Positions 8,975 to 23,830 of a DNA stretch of 64,000 bases are shown in pieces. A program made the position numbers and the translations under genes. Every line of letters starts with the position of its first letter. Position 1 is the first letter of the stretch. This DNA comes from Ilumatobacteraceae bacterium (GTDB taxonomy: Bacteria; Actinomycetota; Acidimicrobiia; Acidimicrobiales; Ilumatobacteraceae): assembly GCA_025358075.1 (NCBI GenBank), contig JANYKU010000046.1:1-64000 (forward strand), in the 5' to 3' direction. The notes under the pieces were generated by a model that was not told the DNA's origin, searched no databases, and saw only the letters and a program-made list of their open reading frames with translations.

Positions 8975-10164
8975 TACATCGTCTGACAATGCGGCACCGG
9001 CGATGTGAGGAAGAAGGCGTCGGCGCGGCGTAGTGCGTCGCGGTTGCGAGCATCGAGCCGACGCCCGGCGGCGAGCGCCGAAGGCCGAACCCCGCCGAGC
9101 AGCAGTGAACCCAGTGACGCCCGATCCGTGACGAGATCCGGGCGAGTCCTCACTCGGCGGCACGCCGCGCCGTCGGGCCCACCTTCGATTGCCCACCGCT
9201 CGCCATCTACGTCGACAACCATGCGATCAGCCACGCCGTAGCGGCGAGCCGACATGCACGCGGCGACATCGCGCACGTTGACCCACACGCCGTCGTACAA
9301 CGCCGTGGTCTGCAAGGCACGAGGGTCGGTCAGCAAGTAGGGCAACGGGTCGTCGATCGGCACCAGACGTGAGGTGATAACACCGACCAAGTCGATGCCC
9401 AGCAACGTGTGCCACAGCGCGGCATGCGCATCGCTGGTGATTGCCACCAGCTCGAGGACGCGCAGGTTGTGTGCCGGTCTGCCTTCGTTCCACTGCTCTT
9501 CGATTCGATAGACCGCGAAGCCGTCGCGATGTGCGAGATAGAACGACGAGCTCATCGTGCCCTGCGGTGACGCGCGCTGTTCGAGCAGAAAGCGGTGCCA
9601 CGCATCGCTGCGATCGACCTCGCCGGCGCGGAGTCGGTGGAACCGCGACCACACCTCGCCCACGTGCCGCAGCGCGTCGTCGCCGTTGACGAACCGCACG
9701 GTGCCCCGCCTCGGCTGGAACTCGGGTCGCAACTGCACCAGGCGGCGGTCGATCGCGGTGCCACGAACCTGCGTGGCCACACCGAACCCGAAGCGCTCGT
9801 AGATCCCACCCTCGCTTGCCCCCAGCATGGCGACCGGCTCGCCGCGACGGTCGATGTCGTCGATCGAGCGGGCCATCAGCCGCGTGAGCAGCCCCTGTCG
9901 TCGGTGCGTTGCCGCAGTCGACACCCAGGTGAGGCCACCCATCGGCAACTGACCGCCGCCGGGGACCGTGACGTTCAGCGAGTAGGCGCCGACGATCGCG
10001 ACGATCTCCTTGCCGTCGAAGGCGAGCTCGAAACGGCTGACATCATGGATCGGGCGCGCTCGCTCGACCTGCTCCGGCGTGTATGCGAAGCCGAAGCCGC
10101 GACCGTCGGCGTAGCAGATCGCCGCCCAGTCACTCTCCTCGGCAGTTCGGAACGTGATCGGCAT
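8971..10164 (-). CDS. GNAT N-acetyltransferase, Eis-like (GNAT + sterol-carrier-type C-terminal domain)
   Basis: TWVSTAATHRRQGLLTRLMARSIDDIDRRGEPVAMLGASEGGIYERFGFGVAT is the Eis family signature; 397 aa. Confidence 0.82.
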   Translation of the reverse strand: MPITFRTAEESDWAAICYADGRGFGFAYTPEQVERARPIHDVSRFELAFDGKEIVAIVGAYSLNVTVPGGGQLPMGGLTWVSTAATHRRQGLLTRLMARSIDDIDRRGEPVAMLGASEGGIYERFGFGVATQVRGTAIDRRLVQLRPEFQPRRGTVRFVNGDDALRHVGEVWSRFHRLRAGEVDRSDAWHRFLLEQRASPQGTMSSSFYLAHRDGFAVYRIEEQWNEGRPAHNLRVLELVAITSDAHAALWHTLLGIDLVGVITSRLVPIDDPLPYLLTDPRALQTTALYDGVWVNVRDVAACMSARRYGVADRMVVDVDGERWAIEGGPDGAACRRVRTRPDLVTDRASLGSLLLGGVRPSALAAGRRLDARNRDALRRADAFFLTSPVPHCQTMY

Positions 10165-10214
10165 CGGGTGAGTCTGGCCCGACAGCGGCGGCCCGAGCCA
10201 GTAATTTCCTCGGC

Positions 10215-11453
10215 ATGGCCACCTACCTTCCCGAACGAGTCGTCACCGACCTCCGTGCCCTTGCCGAGCGGACGGGTGGCCCCGAGGGCAGTCGCCGGTT
10301 GGCGTGGACGCCCGAATGGTTGGAGGCGCGGGCGATGCTGCGCGAGTCACTCACCACCCTGCCCGTCGAGGTCGACGTCGACGAAGCCGGAAATCTGTGG
10401 GCCGTCCTGCGCGGCGAGCGCGACGAGATGTTGGTCGTCGGAAGCCACCTCGACAGCGTGCCGAAGGGCGGCTGGCTCGACGGCGCGCTGGGTGTGATGG
10501 CCGGGTTGGAGCTGCTCCGTTCGCTCGCCGCCGACGGCACGCCGCCGATCACCGTCGCCCTGATCGACTGGGCCGACGAAGAAGGTGCACGGTTCAGTCG
10601 CAGCCTGTTCGGCTCGGCGGCCAGCGTTGGCACCCTCGACATCGATGTGCTCCGCGGCCTCACCGACAGGGAGGGCAACAAGTTGCCGGATGTGCTCGCC
10701 GCACATGGTGTCGACATCGAGAACCTCGATGGAGCTCGCACACGCATGGCCGACGTGAAGGCCTACGTCGAGGTGCACATCGAGCAGGGCCCGGTGCTCG
10801 AGTCGATGGGCCGCGGGATCTGCGCCGTCACCGGCACCAAAGGCATCGAGCGCGAGCGGTTGATCTTTCGCGGCCAGGCTGCCCACGCCGGAACGATGCC
10901 GATGGAGATGCGCCGTGACAGCTTTCGCGCGGCCTCGCGCTTTGCGCTCGAGATCGCCGACATCGCCCGTCGTCACGACGGCGTCACGACAGTCGGGTTT
11001 GTTCAGTGTTGGCCCGGAGTCGTCACGGCCGTTGCCGGAGAGACGCGCATCACGATGGACATGCGCCACATCGACGCTCAGGCCCTCGCCGCGATGTACG
11101 CCGATGCGCACGAGGCAGCAGATCGTGCCGCTGTCGCGGAAGGATGCACGATCGAGTGGGAGCACATCTTCCGCATCCCGCCGATGCCGTTCCATCCGGA
11201 GCTGCTCGATGCTGCGCGGCAGAGCGTGCGAGAGGTCGAGGGCCACGACATCGAGCTCCCCAGCGGGGCATTGCACGACGCCAGCGAGATGGCCCGCGAG
11301 GTGCCGACCGTGATGATCTTCTCATCGTCGACGAACGGTCTCAGTCACACGAAGGAGGAGGACACGCCGGTCGAGCACCTGCACATGGCCGCTGACGCCT
11401 TCAACCGCACCTGCCGCCGAGTGATTGATCTGGTGGTGGCCGGTCAGCTCTGA
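10215..11453 (+). CDS. M20 Zn-hydrolase: N-carbamoyl-L-amino acid hydrolase / allantoate amidohydrolase family
   Basis: VVGSHLDSVPKGGWLDGALGVMAGLE, DWADEEGARFSRSLFGSAA, HIEQGPVLESMG, PSGALHDASEMA. Confidence 0.9.
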   Translation: MATYLPERVVTDLRALAERTGGPEGSRRLAWTPEWLEARAMLRESLTTLPVEVDVDEAGNLWAVLRGERDEMLVVGSHLDSVPKGGWLDGALGVMAGLELLRSLAADGTPPITVALIDWADEEGARFSRSLFGSAASVGTLDIDVLRGLTDREGNKLPDVLAAHGVDIENLDGARTRMADVKAYVEVHIEQGPVLESMGRGICAVTGTKGIERERLIFRGQAAHAGTMPMEMRRDSFRAASRFALEIADIARRHDGVTTVGFVQCWPGVVTAVAGETRITMDMRHIDAQALAAMYADAHEAADRAAVAEGCTIEWEHIFRIPPMPFHPELLDAARQSVREVEGHDIELPSGALHDASEMAREVPTVMIFSSSTNGLSHTKEEDTPVEHLHMAADAFNRTCRRVIDLVVAGQL

Positions 11454-11486
11454 CCACGACAACCAAAGCGCAGATAGAACGGTCCG

Positions 11487-12153
11487 ATGGAACTCGACCT
11501 TCACGTCTGGCGTTTCGATTGGGCCGGCGCGCCCGACCACATCGGCCCAGGAATCAAAGATCGACGTCGTCTCCGGCGGTCGTGCCGAGCTCGGCATCGG
11601 CGCCGCCTGGAACGACCGCGAGCACCACGGTCTCGGCGTGCCTTTTCCGCCGACCGCCGAACGATTCGAGCGCTTGGAAGAGGCCATCCAGATCTGCCTG
11701 CAGATGTGGAGCGACAACGATGGGGCCTACGCGGGCAAGCACTATCAACTCGACGAGACGTTGTGTCGACCACAGCCGATCAGCTCACCTAGGCCGCGAA
11801 TCCTCATCGGCGGCGGAGGCGAGCGGAAGACACTTCGCCTCGTGGCCCAGTACGCCGACGCCTGCAACGTCAATGGCGATGCGGCGGAAGTAGCGCACAA
11901 GATCGATGTCCTGCGCCGCCATTGTGAAGCGGTCGGCCGAGACCCGAACGACATCGAGGTCACCACCATGTTCCGCGACCTGCGTCCGACACCGACCGTC
12001 GACGACATCGTCCGCAGCGCTGAAGCACTCGCCGCGATCGGCGTGTCGACGTTGATCACTGGCGCAACAGGCGACGACCCCGCCGGCTGGCTCGAATCCA
12101 CGTTCGCGCCGGCCATCGACCGCCTGGCAAGCATCGAGCCGGCACGCCTGTAA
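11487..12153 (+). pseudogene. LLM-class F420-dependent oxidoreductase with internal deletion and frameshift
   Basis: Frame from ATG 11487 gives MELDLHVWRFDWAGAPDHIGPGIK, then coding continues in another frame as IDVVSGGRAELGIGAAWNDREHHGLGVPFPPTAERFERLEEAI...RILIGGGGERKTLRLVAQYADACN. The middle of the barrel is missing between the two. Confidence 0.8.
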
Positions 12154-12157
12154 GCGG

Positions 12158-13588
12158 TCAGCCCTTCTTCTGGTTGAACAGCGCCGTGACTGCCTTGCCA
12201 TCTGCTTTGCCGTGGCTGAGCTTCATGACGGCGCCGACCAGCGCACCCATCGCCTTGCCTTCGCCGGCGCAGAACTTCGACCAGGCCTCGGCGTTCTCGG
12301 CGATGGCTTGATCGACGAGCGATCCGAGCGCGTCAGTCTCCATCGCCTCGAAGCCCTTGGCAGCCGCGATCTGCGCCGCGTCGCCGCCACCATTGGCGAT
12401 CAGTTCGGCAACGACGGCTTTGGCCTGCGTCGCCGTCAGCTTGCCGCTGACCTCCATCGTGGTCAGCTTGGCGAGGTCGGCTGCCGGCACAGAGGGTGAA
12501 TCAGCGAACGCTTCCTTCACGTGCACCAGGGCGCGAGCAGCGTCGCCGCCGGCCGCGGCAACGGCGAGCACGTAGTCGTCTTGGCCGCGCTCGACCACGA
12601 CCATTGCCGCCTCGCTGTTGGACGCCGTCGCGGTCACCTCGGCCAGCCGGGCCCGACGCGCCGCAGGCAACATCGGCATCGCCGCACGCACCGCGTCGAT
12701 CCACTGTTGCGACGGCGCCAGCGGCACGAGGTCGGGCTCCAGGAAGTAGCGATAGTCGTCGGCATCTTCCTTGGTGCGCAGGGTGTGCGTGCGGCCGTCG
12801 CCTTCATCCCAGTGGCGCGTCTCTTGACGAATGCGCTCGCCGCTCTCCAGCAGATCGATCTGACGTCGGGCCTCGTAGTCGATCGCCCGGCCGAGGGAGC
12901 GCACGCTGTTGACGTTCTTGATCTCGCAGCGGGTGCCCAGTGGCGTCGCCGGCTTGTGCACGCTGACGTTGGCGTCGACGCGCATGCTGCCCTCCTCCAT
13001 CTTGGCGTCGGAGGCGCCGACGGCCAGGAGGATGCCGCGCAACTCGTTGACGTACTGGCGGGCCTCGTCGACCGTACGGATGTCGGGGCGGCTGACGATC
13101 TCGACGAGCGGGACACCGGCGCGGTTGAAGTCGATCAACGAGTAGTCGCTGCCATGGATGCGCCCACCAGAACCACCGAAGTGGGTGCTCTTGCCGGTGT
13201 CTTCTTCGAGATGGGCGCGCTCGACGCCGATGCGCGTGCCATCGGGAAGCTCCAGATGACCGTCGATGTTGAGCGGCTGGTCGTACTGGCTGATCTGGTA
13301 CGCCTTCGGCATGTCTGGATAGAAGTAGTTCTTGCGGTGGAACGCGCACGGCTGGATGGTGCAGTTCAGCGCCAGGCCGACGCGCATCGCCAACTCGACC
13401 GCTTGCCGGTTGAGCACGGGCAGCGCACCGGGAAGCCCAAGGGTGACCGGGTCGATGTTGGTGTTCGGTTCGTCGCCGAAGCGATTGGGGCTGGCCGAGA
13501 ACAACTTGGTCACGGTGGCGAGCTCGACATGCACTTCGAGACCGACCACGAGCTGCCACTCGCCCGGCAGACCGTCGCGCCCGCTCAT
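12158..13588 (-). CDS. gatB: Asp-tRNA(Asn)/Glu-tRNA(Gln) amidotransferase subunit B
   Basis: VVGLEVHVELATVTKLFSASPNRFGDEPNTNIDPVTLGLPGALPVLN...SMRVDANVSV; C-terminal GatB/YqeY domain. Confidence 0.98.
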   Translation of the reverse strand: MSGRDGLPGEWQLVVGLEVHVELATVTKLFSASPNRFGDEPNTNIDPVTLGLPGALPVLNRQAVELAMRVGLALNCTIQPCAFHRKNYFYPDMPKAYQISQYDQPLNIDGHLELPDGTRIGVERAHLEEDTGKSTHFGGSGGRIHGSDYSLIDFNRAGVPLVEIVSRPDIRTVDEARQYVNELRGILLAVGASDAKMEEGSMRVDANVSVHKPATPLGTRCEIKNVNSVRSLGRAIDYEARRQIDLLESGERIRQETRHWDEGDGRTHTLRTKEDADDYRYFLEPDLVPLAPSQQWIDAVRAAMPMLPAARRARLAEVTATASNSEAAMVVVERGQDDYVLAVAAAGGDAARALVHVKEAFADSPSVPAADLAKLTTMEVSGKLTATQAKAVVAELIANGGGDAAQIAAAKGFEAMETDALGSLVDQAIAENAEAWSKFCAGEGKAMGALVGAVMKLSHGKADGKAVTALFNQKKG

Positions 13589-13598
13589 AGCCGCTCCC

Positions 13599-15017
13599 TC
13601 ATGACAGCGCTCTTTCGAGTGCCGCAGCGGCTCTGAACATCTGCGGTTCGCACAGTGTTCCGGCCAGGACCTGCACGCCGACGGGAAGGTCGGCGGCGCC
13701 AGTGCCGAACGGCACGCTCATGCCAGGGTGCCCAGTGAGGTTGGCAGGAATCGTGTACACGTCGCAGAGGTACATCGCCAACGGGTTGTCGCCCTTCGCG
13801 CCGAACGGGAACGCGACGCTGGGCGACGTGGGGGTCAACAACACGTCGGCTCGCTGATAGGCACGCTCGAACTCGTCGTGGATCAACCGACGCACCTTCA
13901 GCGCCTTGCCGTAGTACGCGTCGTAGTAACCGGCGCTGAGCGCGTAGGTGCCGAGCATGATCCGTCGCTTGACCTCGTCGCCGAACCCGGCGGCGCGGGT
14001 GACGCCGTACATCGCGTTGGTGTCGGCGGCATCGACACGCAAGCCGTATCGCACGCCGTCGTAGCGAGCCAGGTTGCTACTGGCCTCGGCCGGACCGATC
14101 AGGTAGTAGGCGGTGAGGCCGAACTCGAACGCCGGAACCTGAACGTCGACGATGGTCGCGCCGGCAGCGCGCAGCGCGTCGAAGGCCAGCTCGAGCCGTT
14201 CGGTGACATCGGGGTCGGCGCCATCCGGGAGGTCGGTGATTCGCCCGACGCGCAGGCCCTCTGCGCCCTGACCCACTACATCCAGAAGTGCCGGATGCGT
14301 CAACGGGATCGACGTGGAGTCCATCGGGTCGTGCCCGCCGATGACGTCGAGGAGCAGAGCTGCATCGGCCACCGAGTTGGCGAACGGGCCGATCTGATCG
14401 AGGCTGCTGGCGAATGCGATCAATCCATAACGGCTGACGTAGCCGTAGGTCGGCTTGACGCCGACGACACCGCACAGCGCCGCGGGTTGCCGGATCGACC
14501 CACCGGTGTCGCTGCCGAGGCCGAGGGAGGCGAAGCCCGCAGAAACTGCCGCAGCACTTCCACCGCTGCTCCCGCCCGGCACACGAGTGATGTCGTGAGG
14601 GTTGCGAGTCGGGCCGAACGCCGAGTTCTCGGTGCTGGATCCCATGGCGAACTCGTCGAGATTGGTCTTGCCGATGACGACGGCGCCGGCGGCGGCCAGC
14701 TTGGAGACGACGGTCGCGTCGTACGGCGGCTTCCACCCGGCGAGGATCTTCGACGAGCAGGTCGTGGGCACGCCGCGCGTGCACATGTTGTCTTTGAGGG
14801 CGATCGGAACGCCGGCCAACGGGCCCGGGTCGCGACCGGCAGCGACCATCGCGTCGACCTCGTGTGCCCTGGCCCGGGCCTGCTCGGCCAGCACCAGGTT
14901 GAAGGCATGGATCTCGGGCTCGCGCTTAGCGATGGCGGCGAGATGCTGCTCGACGATGTCGACTGCAGTGACCGAGCCCGAACGTACCCGAGCAGCGATC
15001 TCGATCGCGTCGGCCAT
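13599..15017 (-). CDS. gatA: Asp-tRNA(Asn)/Glu-tRNA(Gln) amidotransferase subunit A
   Basis: Amidase signature GGSSGGSAAAVSAGFASLGLGSDTGGSIRQPAALCGVVGVKPTYGYVSRYGLIAFASSLDQIGP. Confidence 0.98.
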   Translation of the reverse strand: MADAIEIAARVRSGSVTAVDIVEQHLAAIAKREPEIHAFNLVLAEQARARAHEVDAMVAAGRDPGPLAGVPIALKDNMCTRGVPTTCSSKILAGWKPPYDATVVSKLAAAGAVVIGKTNLDEFAMGSSTENSAFGPTRNPHDITRVPGGSSGGSAAAVSAGFASLGLGSDTGGSIRQPAALCGVVGVKPTYGYVSRYGLIAFASSLDQIGPFANSVADAALLLDVIGGHDPMDSTSIPLTHPALLDVVGQGAEGLRVGRITDLPDGADPDVTERLELAFDALRAAGATIVDVQVPAFEFGLTAYYLIGPAEASSNLARYDGVRYGLRVDAADTNAMYGVTRAAGFGDEVKRRIMLGTYALSAGYYDAYYGKALKVRRLIHDEFERAYQRADVLLTPTSPSVAFPFGAKGDNPLAMYLCDVYTIPANLTGHPGMSVPFGTGAADLPVGVQVLAGTLCEPQMFRAAAALERALS

Positions 15018-15319
15018 CAGGCGTCCAGACCGATGATCGGCGGGACTCGGAATCGGCCGTCTTCCACTGCAGGCGCCACGGCAAGTACCTCGTCGCGATC
15101 GAGCCCGGGGACGATCACATCGTCACGAAAAACGTTCTCCAGCGGGTACGGCTGCGTCATCGGAACGACGTCGTCGAGTTGCAGCGTGTCGATGTCGGCG
15201 AAGTGTTCGAGCATGCCGTCGAGCTCCGCCGTGGTGCGCTCGATCTCTTCGGGCGTGAGATCGAGCCTGGCGAGCCGGGCAACCTTGGTAACTGTCTCGG
15301 CAGAGATGCGGTCGGACAC
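15017..15319 (-). CDS. gatC: Asp-tRNA(Asn)/Glu-tRNA(Gln) amidotransferase subunit C
   Basis: ISAETVTKVARLARLDLTPEEIERTTAELDGMLEHFADIDTLQLDDVVPMTQPYPLENVFRDD. Confidence 0.96.
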   Translation of the reverse strand: MSDRISAETVTKVARLARLDLTPEEIERTTAELDGMLEHFADIDTLQLDDVVPMTQPYPLENVFRDDVIVPGLDRDEVLAVAPAVEDGRFRVPPIIGLDA

Positions 15320-15368
15320 AGCTGTCGATGCTAGAGGCCAAGCTCAACGATTGGCCCGCCCGATTCCC

Positions 15369-15413
15369 TTGTGGAGTGTTTCGGCGCACCCGGGTGGGCG
15401 TACGGCACTCCAC
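15369..15413 (-). terminator. Putative hairpin terminator after the beta-galactosidase gene
   Basis: Perfect 9-bp inverted repeat TGTGGAGTG (15369-15377) / CACTCCACA (15405-15413), just past the GH2 stop (15417); no U-tract. Confidence 0.5.
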
Positions 15414-15416
15414 ACG

Positions 15417-19262
<3,846 letters not shown>

Positions 19263-19266
<4 letters not shown>

Positions 19267-20252
19267 GTCTCGTTCTCGCGGTAGTTGTTGATCAAGAACC
19301 AGATGATGAACCCAAGGCACAGCATCAACAGCACGACGCCATAGGTGGAGCCGAGACCGACCTGACCGCCACCCTCGCCGACCAGGTTGTCGCGCACCAA
19401 GATGCCCAGCACCTGGGTGCCGGGCGGCTTCTTGAGGGCGAAGATGATGTCGAAGGCGCGCAGCGCCTCGATGACCGTGATCACGAACACCACGACATTG
19501 ATCGGCTTCATCACCGGGAAGACCACGCGGCGGAAGCTCTGCCATTCGTTGCAGCCATCGATTGCCGCGGCCTCACGCAACGACGGATCGACGCTCTTCA
19601 GGCCGGCGAGGTACAGCACCATCACGTAGCCGATGTGCCGCCAGGCCATGGCGATCAGCAGTGCGGCAAAGTTCTTCGACAACCCCAGCGGAGTGTCGAG
19701 ACCGGGCACGTGCACCGTGAAGATCTTCTGGGCATTGCCGACCCAGTCGATCTGATCGCCCTGGGCGGTGCGCCCGAGGATCACGTTGAACATGCCCTGG
19801 CGCGGCGAGTACATCACGCCCTTCCAGATGAAGCCGACGACAGCGAGCGACAGCACCACAGGCATGTAGAAGATGCTCTGGTAGACCGGTGAGCCGCGGA
19901 TGTTCTTGTCGAGCAGATAGGCAAACAGCACACCCACTGCACTGCAGATCGACAGGAACACCAACAGCACCAGGTTGTTGAACAGCGCCGGGAAGAACTT
20001 GTCGTCGAAGACCGTGAACACCAGCCAGTAGTTGTGCAGGCCGACGAGCTTCCAGGTTCCGAGCTTCAGCCCGTTCCACTTGGTGAACGACAACAACACC
20101 GTGCTGATGGCCGGCACCCACACGAACACGATGTGGATGACCGTTGGCACGCCCGCCATCAGCGTGAGCGCGATCTTGTCGCGTCGCGACAGCTGCGAAT
20201 AGCGACGACGACGGCGCCTCTTGCGGGGCGCCGCCGTCACATCCGTTGACAC
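19263..20252 (-). CDS. Carbohydrate ABC transporter permease (MalF-like)
   Basis: SVDPSLREAAAIDGCNEWQSFRRVVFPVMKPINVVVFVITVIEALRAFDIIFAL. Confidence 0.92.
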
Positions 20253-20265
20253 GGTCGGAGCCTAG

Positions 20266-21675
20266 TCAGCCGAGATAGGTCGACTTTTGGGCTTCGATGT
20301 TGGCGAGAATCGAGTCGATCTGCGTCGGGTCGGCGTGGAAGTTGGCGAAGGCGTCAGCGATCACGTTCGATACGAAGTCGGGGCTGGTGTCGCGGTCGAA
20401 GAACTGCGTCACGAACTTCGCCGACTGCACCAGTTCTGCCGACTTGGTCTGGATCTTGTTGAACTTGGAGGTGTCGGCCTTCTTGTTCGCCGGCACGGAG
20501 GCCGGGTTGACGGCCAGATACGCATCGATGTACTTGGCCGAACCAATACCCGTCAGCAGCGCCTTGGCTCCGGCGCTGTTCTTCGGCTTGGCCGCCATCA
20601 TCCACCCGTCGATGGGGGCGTCGATCGCCGTGGCGCCGATGGCCGGATCGAACTCGGGATAGTTGAAGAAGTCGAGATCGTCGAGATAGGTCTGATCGGT
20701 CGAGTTCTGGGCCACGAACGTACCGAGGAGGAACATTCCGGCTTCCTTGTTCTCGAGTGCCGCTGCGGCTTCCTGCCACGTGCGACCGTTCGGGTTCTCT
20801 TGGTGGAACGGCAGCAGTTCGGTCCAGGCCTTGAACACGTTCTTGACCTCTGGGCCGGTCCAGTCCTTCTTGCCGGCCAGCAGATCGACGTGGAACTGGT
20901 AGCCGTTGATCCGCAGGTTCAAGATGTCGAAGGTGCCTTGCACCGGCCACTTGCCGCTGTTGGCGTAGGCGAAGGGCACGAGCCCGTCGGCCTTCATCTT
21001 CGTGGCCAGGGCGATCATCTCGGCCTTGGTGGTCGGGATCGTGTAGCCCTTGTCGGCGAACAAGCTCTTGCGGTAGTGCACCGCCCATGGGTAGTAGCTG
21101 GTGGGCACGAGGTACTGCTTGCCGTCGTTGCCGGTCGATGCCGCTTTGAAGCTGTCGGAGAAGTCGGGCAGCTTGGCCCACACATCGGAGATGTCGCCGG
21201 TGAGACCTTTGTCGGCGAAGAAGCGCATGCGATACCCGGAGAACCACGTGAAGACATCGTCGGGCTGCTGCAAGTAGGCGGTGATGTTGTCTTGGAAGCT
21301 GTTGTGGTCGACGAAGTTGCCCTTGCACGGCACTCCGGTGGCGTCGAGCCCGGCAGCGAACGCGTCTTTGTTCTTGCCAGTCGCTTCGTACACGCCGACC
21401 GTCACGGACTGGCCGCCGGTAGCGGGTGCGGAGGTACCGGCCGGAGCAGTCGTACCCGCTGGCGCTGTGGTACCGGCCGGAGCGGTCGTACCCGCAGGGC
21501 CGGTCGTACCGGCAGGGGCGTTGGTAGCGGCTGGGGTCGCCTTGCTGCTGCTGCCACACGCCGCCAGGAAGGCGGCGCCGGCGACACCGGCTGCGCTGGC
21601 CAGCAAGGTACGTCGCGAGACGATCTGGAACCCGACGTCACGCGGATTTGGTGAAAATTCGTAGCCCTCTGACAC
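20266..21675 (-). CDS. Carbohydrate ABC transporter substrate-binding protein (Tat-type lipoprotein)
   Basis: SRRTLLASAAGVAGAAFLAACGSSSK (twin-Arg plus lipobox LAAC); GTG start with GGGGGA SD; sugar SBP-type body. Confidence 0.9.
   Translation of the reverse strand: MSEGYEFSPNPRDVGFQIVSRRTLLASAAGVAGAAFLAACGSSSKATPAATNAPAGTTGPAGTTAPAGTTAPAGTTAPAGTSAPATGGQSVTVGVYEATGKNKDAFAAGLDATGVPCKGNFVDHNSFQDNITAYLQQPDDVFTWFSGYRMRFFADKGLTGDISDVWAKLPDFSDSFKAASTGNDGKQYLVPTSYYPWAVHYRKSLFADKGYTIPTTKAEMIALATKMKADGLVPFAYANSGKWPVQGTFDILNLRINGYQFHVDLLAGKKDWTGPEVKNVFKAWTELLPFHQENPNGRTWQEAAAALENKEAGMFLLGTFVAQNSTDQTYLDDLDFFNYPEFDPAIGATAIDAPIDGWMMAAKPKNSAGAKALLTGIGSAKYIDAYLAVNPASVPANKKADTSKFNKIQTKSAELVQSAKFVTQFFDRDTSPDFVSNVIADAFANFHADPTQIDSILANIEAQKSTYLG
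21418..21516 (-). repeat. Coding tandem repeat, 18-bp period, PAGTTA-type hexapeptide linker
   Basis: PAGTTG PAGTTA PAGTTA PAGTTA PAGTSA PATGG between the lipidated Cys and the mature domain. Confidence 0.85.
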
Positions 21676-21781
21676 GGGTCCCCCTCATGGATGTGTGATC
21701 GGTAGCAGTCCCGCCTGAATGACGGACGAGCAGACGTGAACATGTCATGAACAAATGGCCCCGTCAAGACTTCTGTTTGGA

Positions 21782-21804
21782 TTTCGCACAAGAAATGTGC
21801 GAAA
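21782..21804. promoter_or_regulatory. Candidate DeoR operator
   Basis: Perfect inverted repeat TTTCGCACA-AGAAA-TGTGCGAAA in the divergent region between the SBP gene (-) and the DeoR gene (+). Confidence 0.65.
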
Positions 21805-21859
21805 GGCCGCAGAATCGATCAATCCGGACACATTACCGTTCAATTTCTGTTCGATACTG

Positions 21860-21894
21860 TTGACTTTCTCGACATCAACAGGCAGGCTACGCAC
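21860..21894 (+). promoter_or_regulatory. Candidate leaderless promoter of the deoR-like gene
   Basis: TTGACT (21860-21865), 17-nt spacer, CAGGCT (21883-21888), 6 nt, ATG 21895. Confidence 0.5.
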
Positions 21895-22751
21895 ATGGTC
21901 AAGGGGCCCACAGACAGCATTTCGGCGCGCGTGCTGGCACGTCAGCGCCACGAAGTCATCGTCGCCGAAGTTCGCCGTCGCGGCGCCGTTCGCGTCAGCG
22001 AGTTGGCCACGCTGCTCGGCGTCAGCGACATGACCGTTCGCCGCGATCTCGACTTGCTCGACGACGCCGGCTTGCTGCTCAAAGTGCACGGCGGCGCAAC
22101 GCTGCGAGACGAGCGCACGACCGACGAACCAGGCTTCGAAGCCAAGTCACTTCGCAACATGGGCGAGAAGCACGCGATTGCCATGGCCGCCGCGGCGATC
22201 GTTCGACCGGGCGGTGCGATCGGCATCACCGCCGGCACCACGACGTGGCAGTTGGCGTACCACATCGTCGACATCGCCGACCTCACGGTGGTCACCAACT
22301 CGGTCCGCGTCGCCGAGGTTCTCCACCAGTCGCAGCGCCCCGACCGAACCGTCGTGCTCACCGGAGGCATCCGCACGCCGTCCGACGCGCTCGTCGGTCC
22401 GGTCGCCACCGGTGCGCTGCATTCGTTGCATCTCGACGCGGTGTACATGGGCGTCCACGGCATCAGCGAGCGAGCCGGTTTCAGTACACCGAACCTCATG
22501 GAAGCGGAGACCAATCGGGCCTTCGTCGCCGCGACCGATCGGTTGATCGTGCTCGCCGATCACACCAAGTGGAACGTGACCGGTCTCAGCAGCATCGCCC
22601 AACTCACCGACGCCGAGACCCTGATCACCGACACCGGGATCCCAGCGTCGGCCAAGGCCGTGTTGAGCGAACACATCGGTCACGTGGTCGCTGCCGATCC
22701 GATGTTCAACGACAATGATGCGACCATGACGGAACTGAGGAGGAGGGCGTA

Positions 22752-22752
<1 letters not shown>
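21895..22752 (+). CDS. DeoR/GlpR family transcriptional regulator
   Basis: RQRHEVIVAEVRRRGAVRVSELATLLGVSDMTVRRDLDLLDDAGLLLKVHGGA; C-terminal DeoR sensor domain (ADHTKWNVTGL). Confidence 0.94.
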
Positions 22753-23825
<1,073 letters not shown>

Positions 23826-23830
23826 CGATC

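Noticed and set aside
21740-21760. GAACATGTCATGAAC as a palindromic operator
   Set aside because: Contains short palindromes (ACATGT, TCATGA) but the whole is not a proper inverted repeat.
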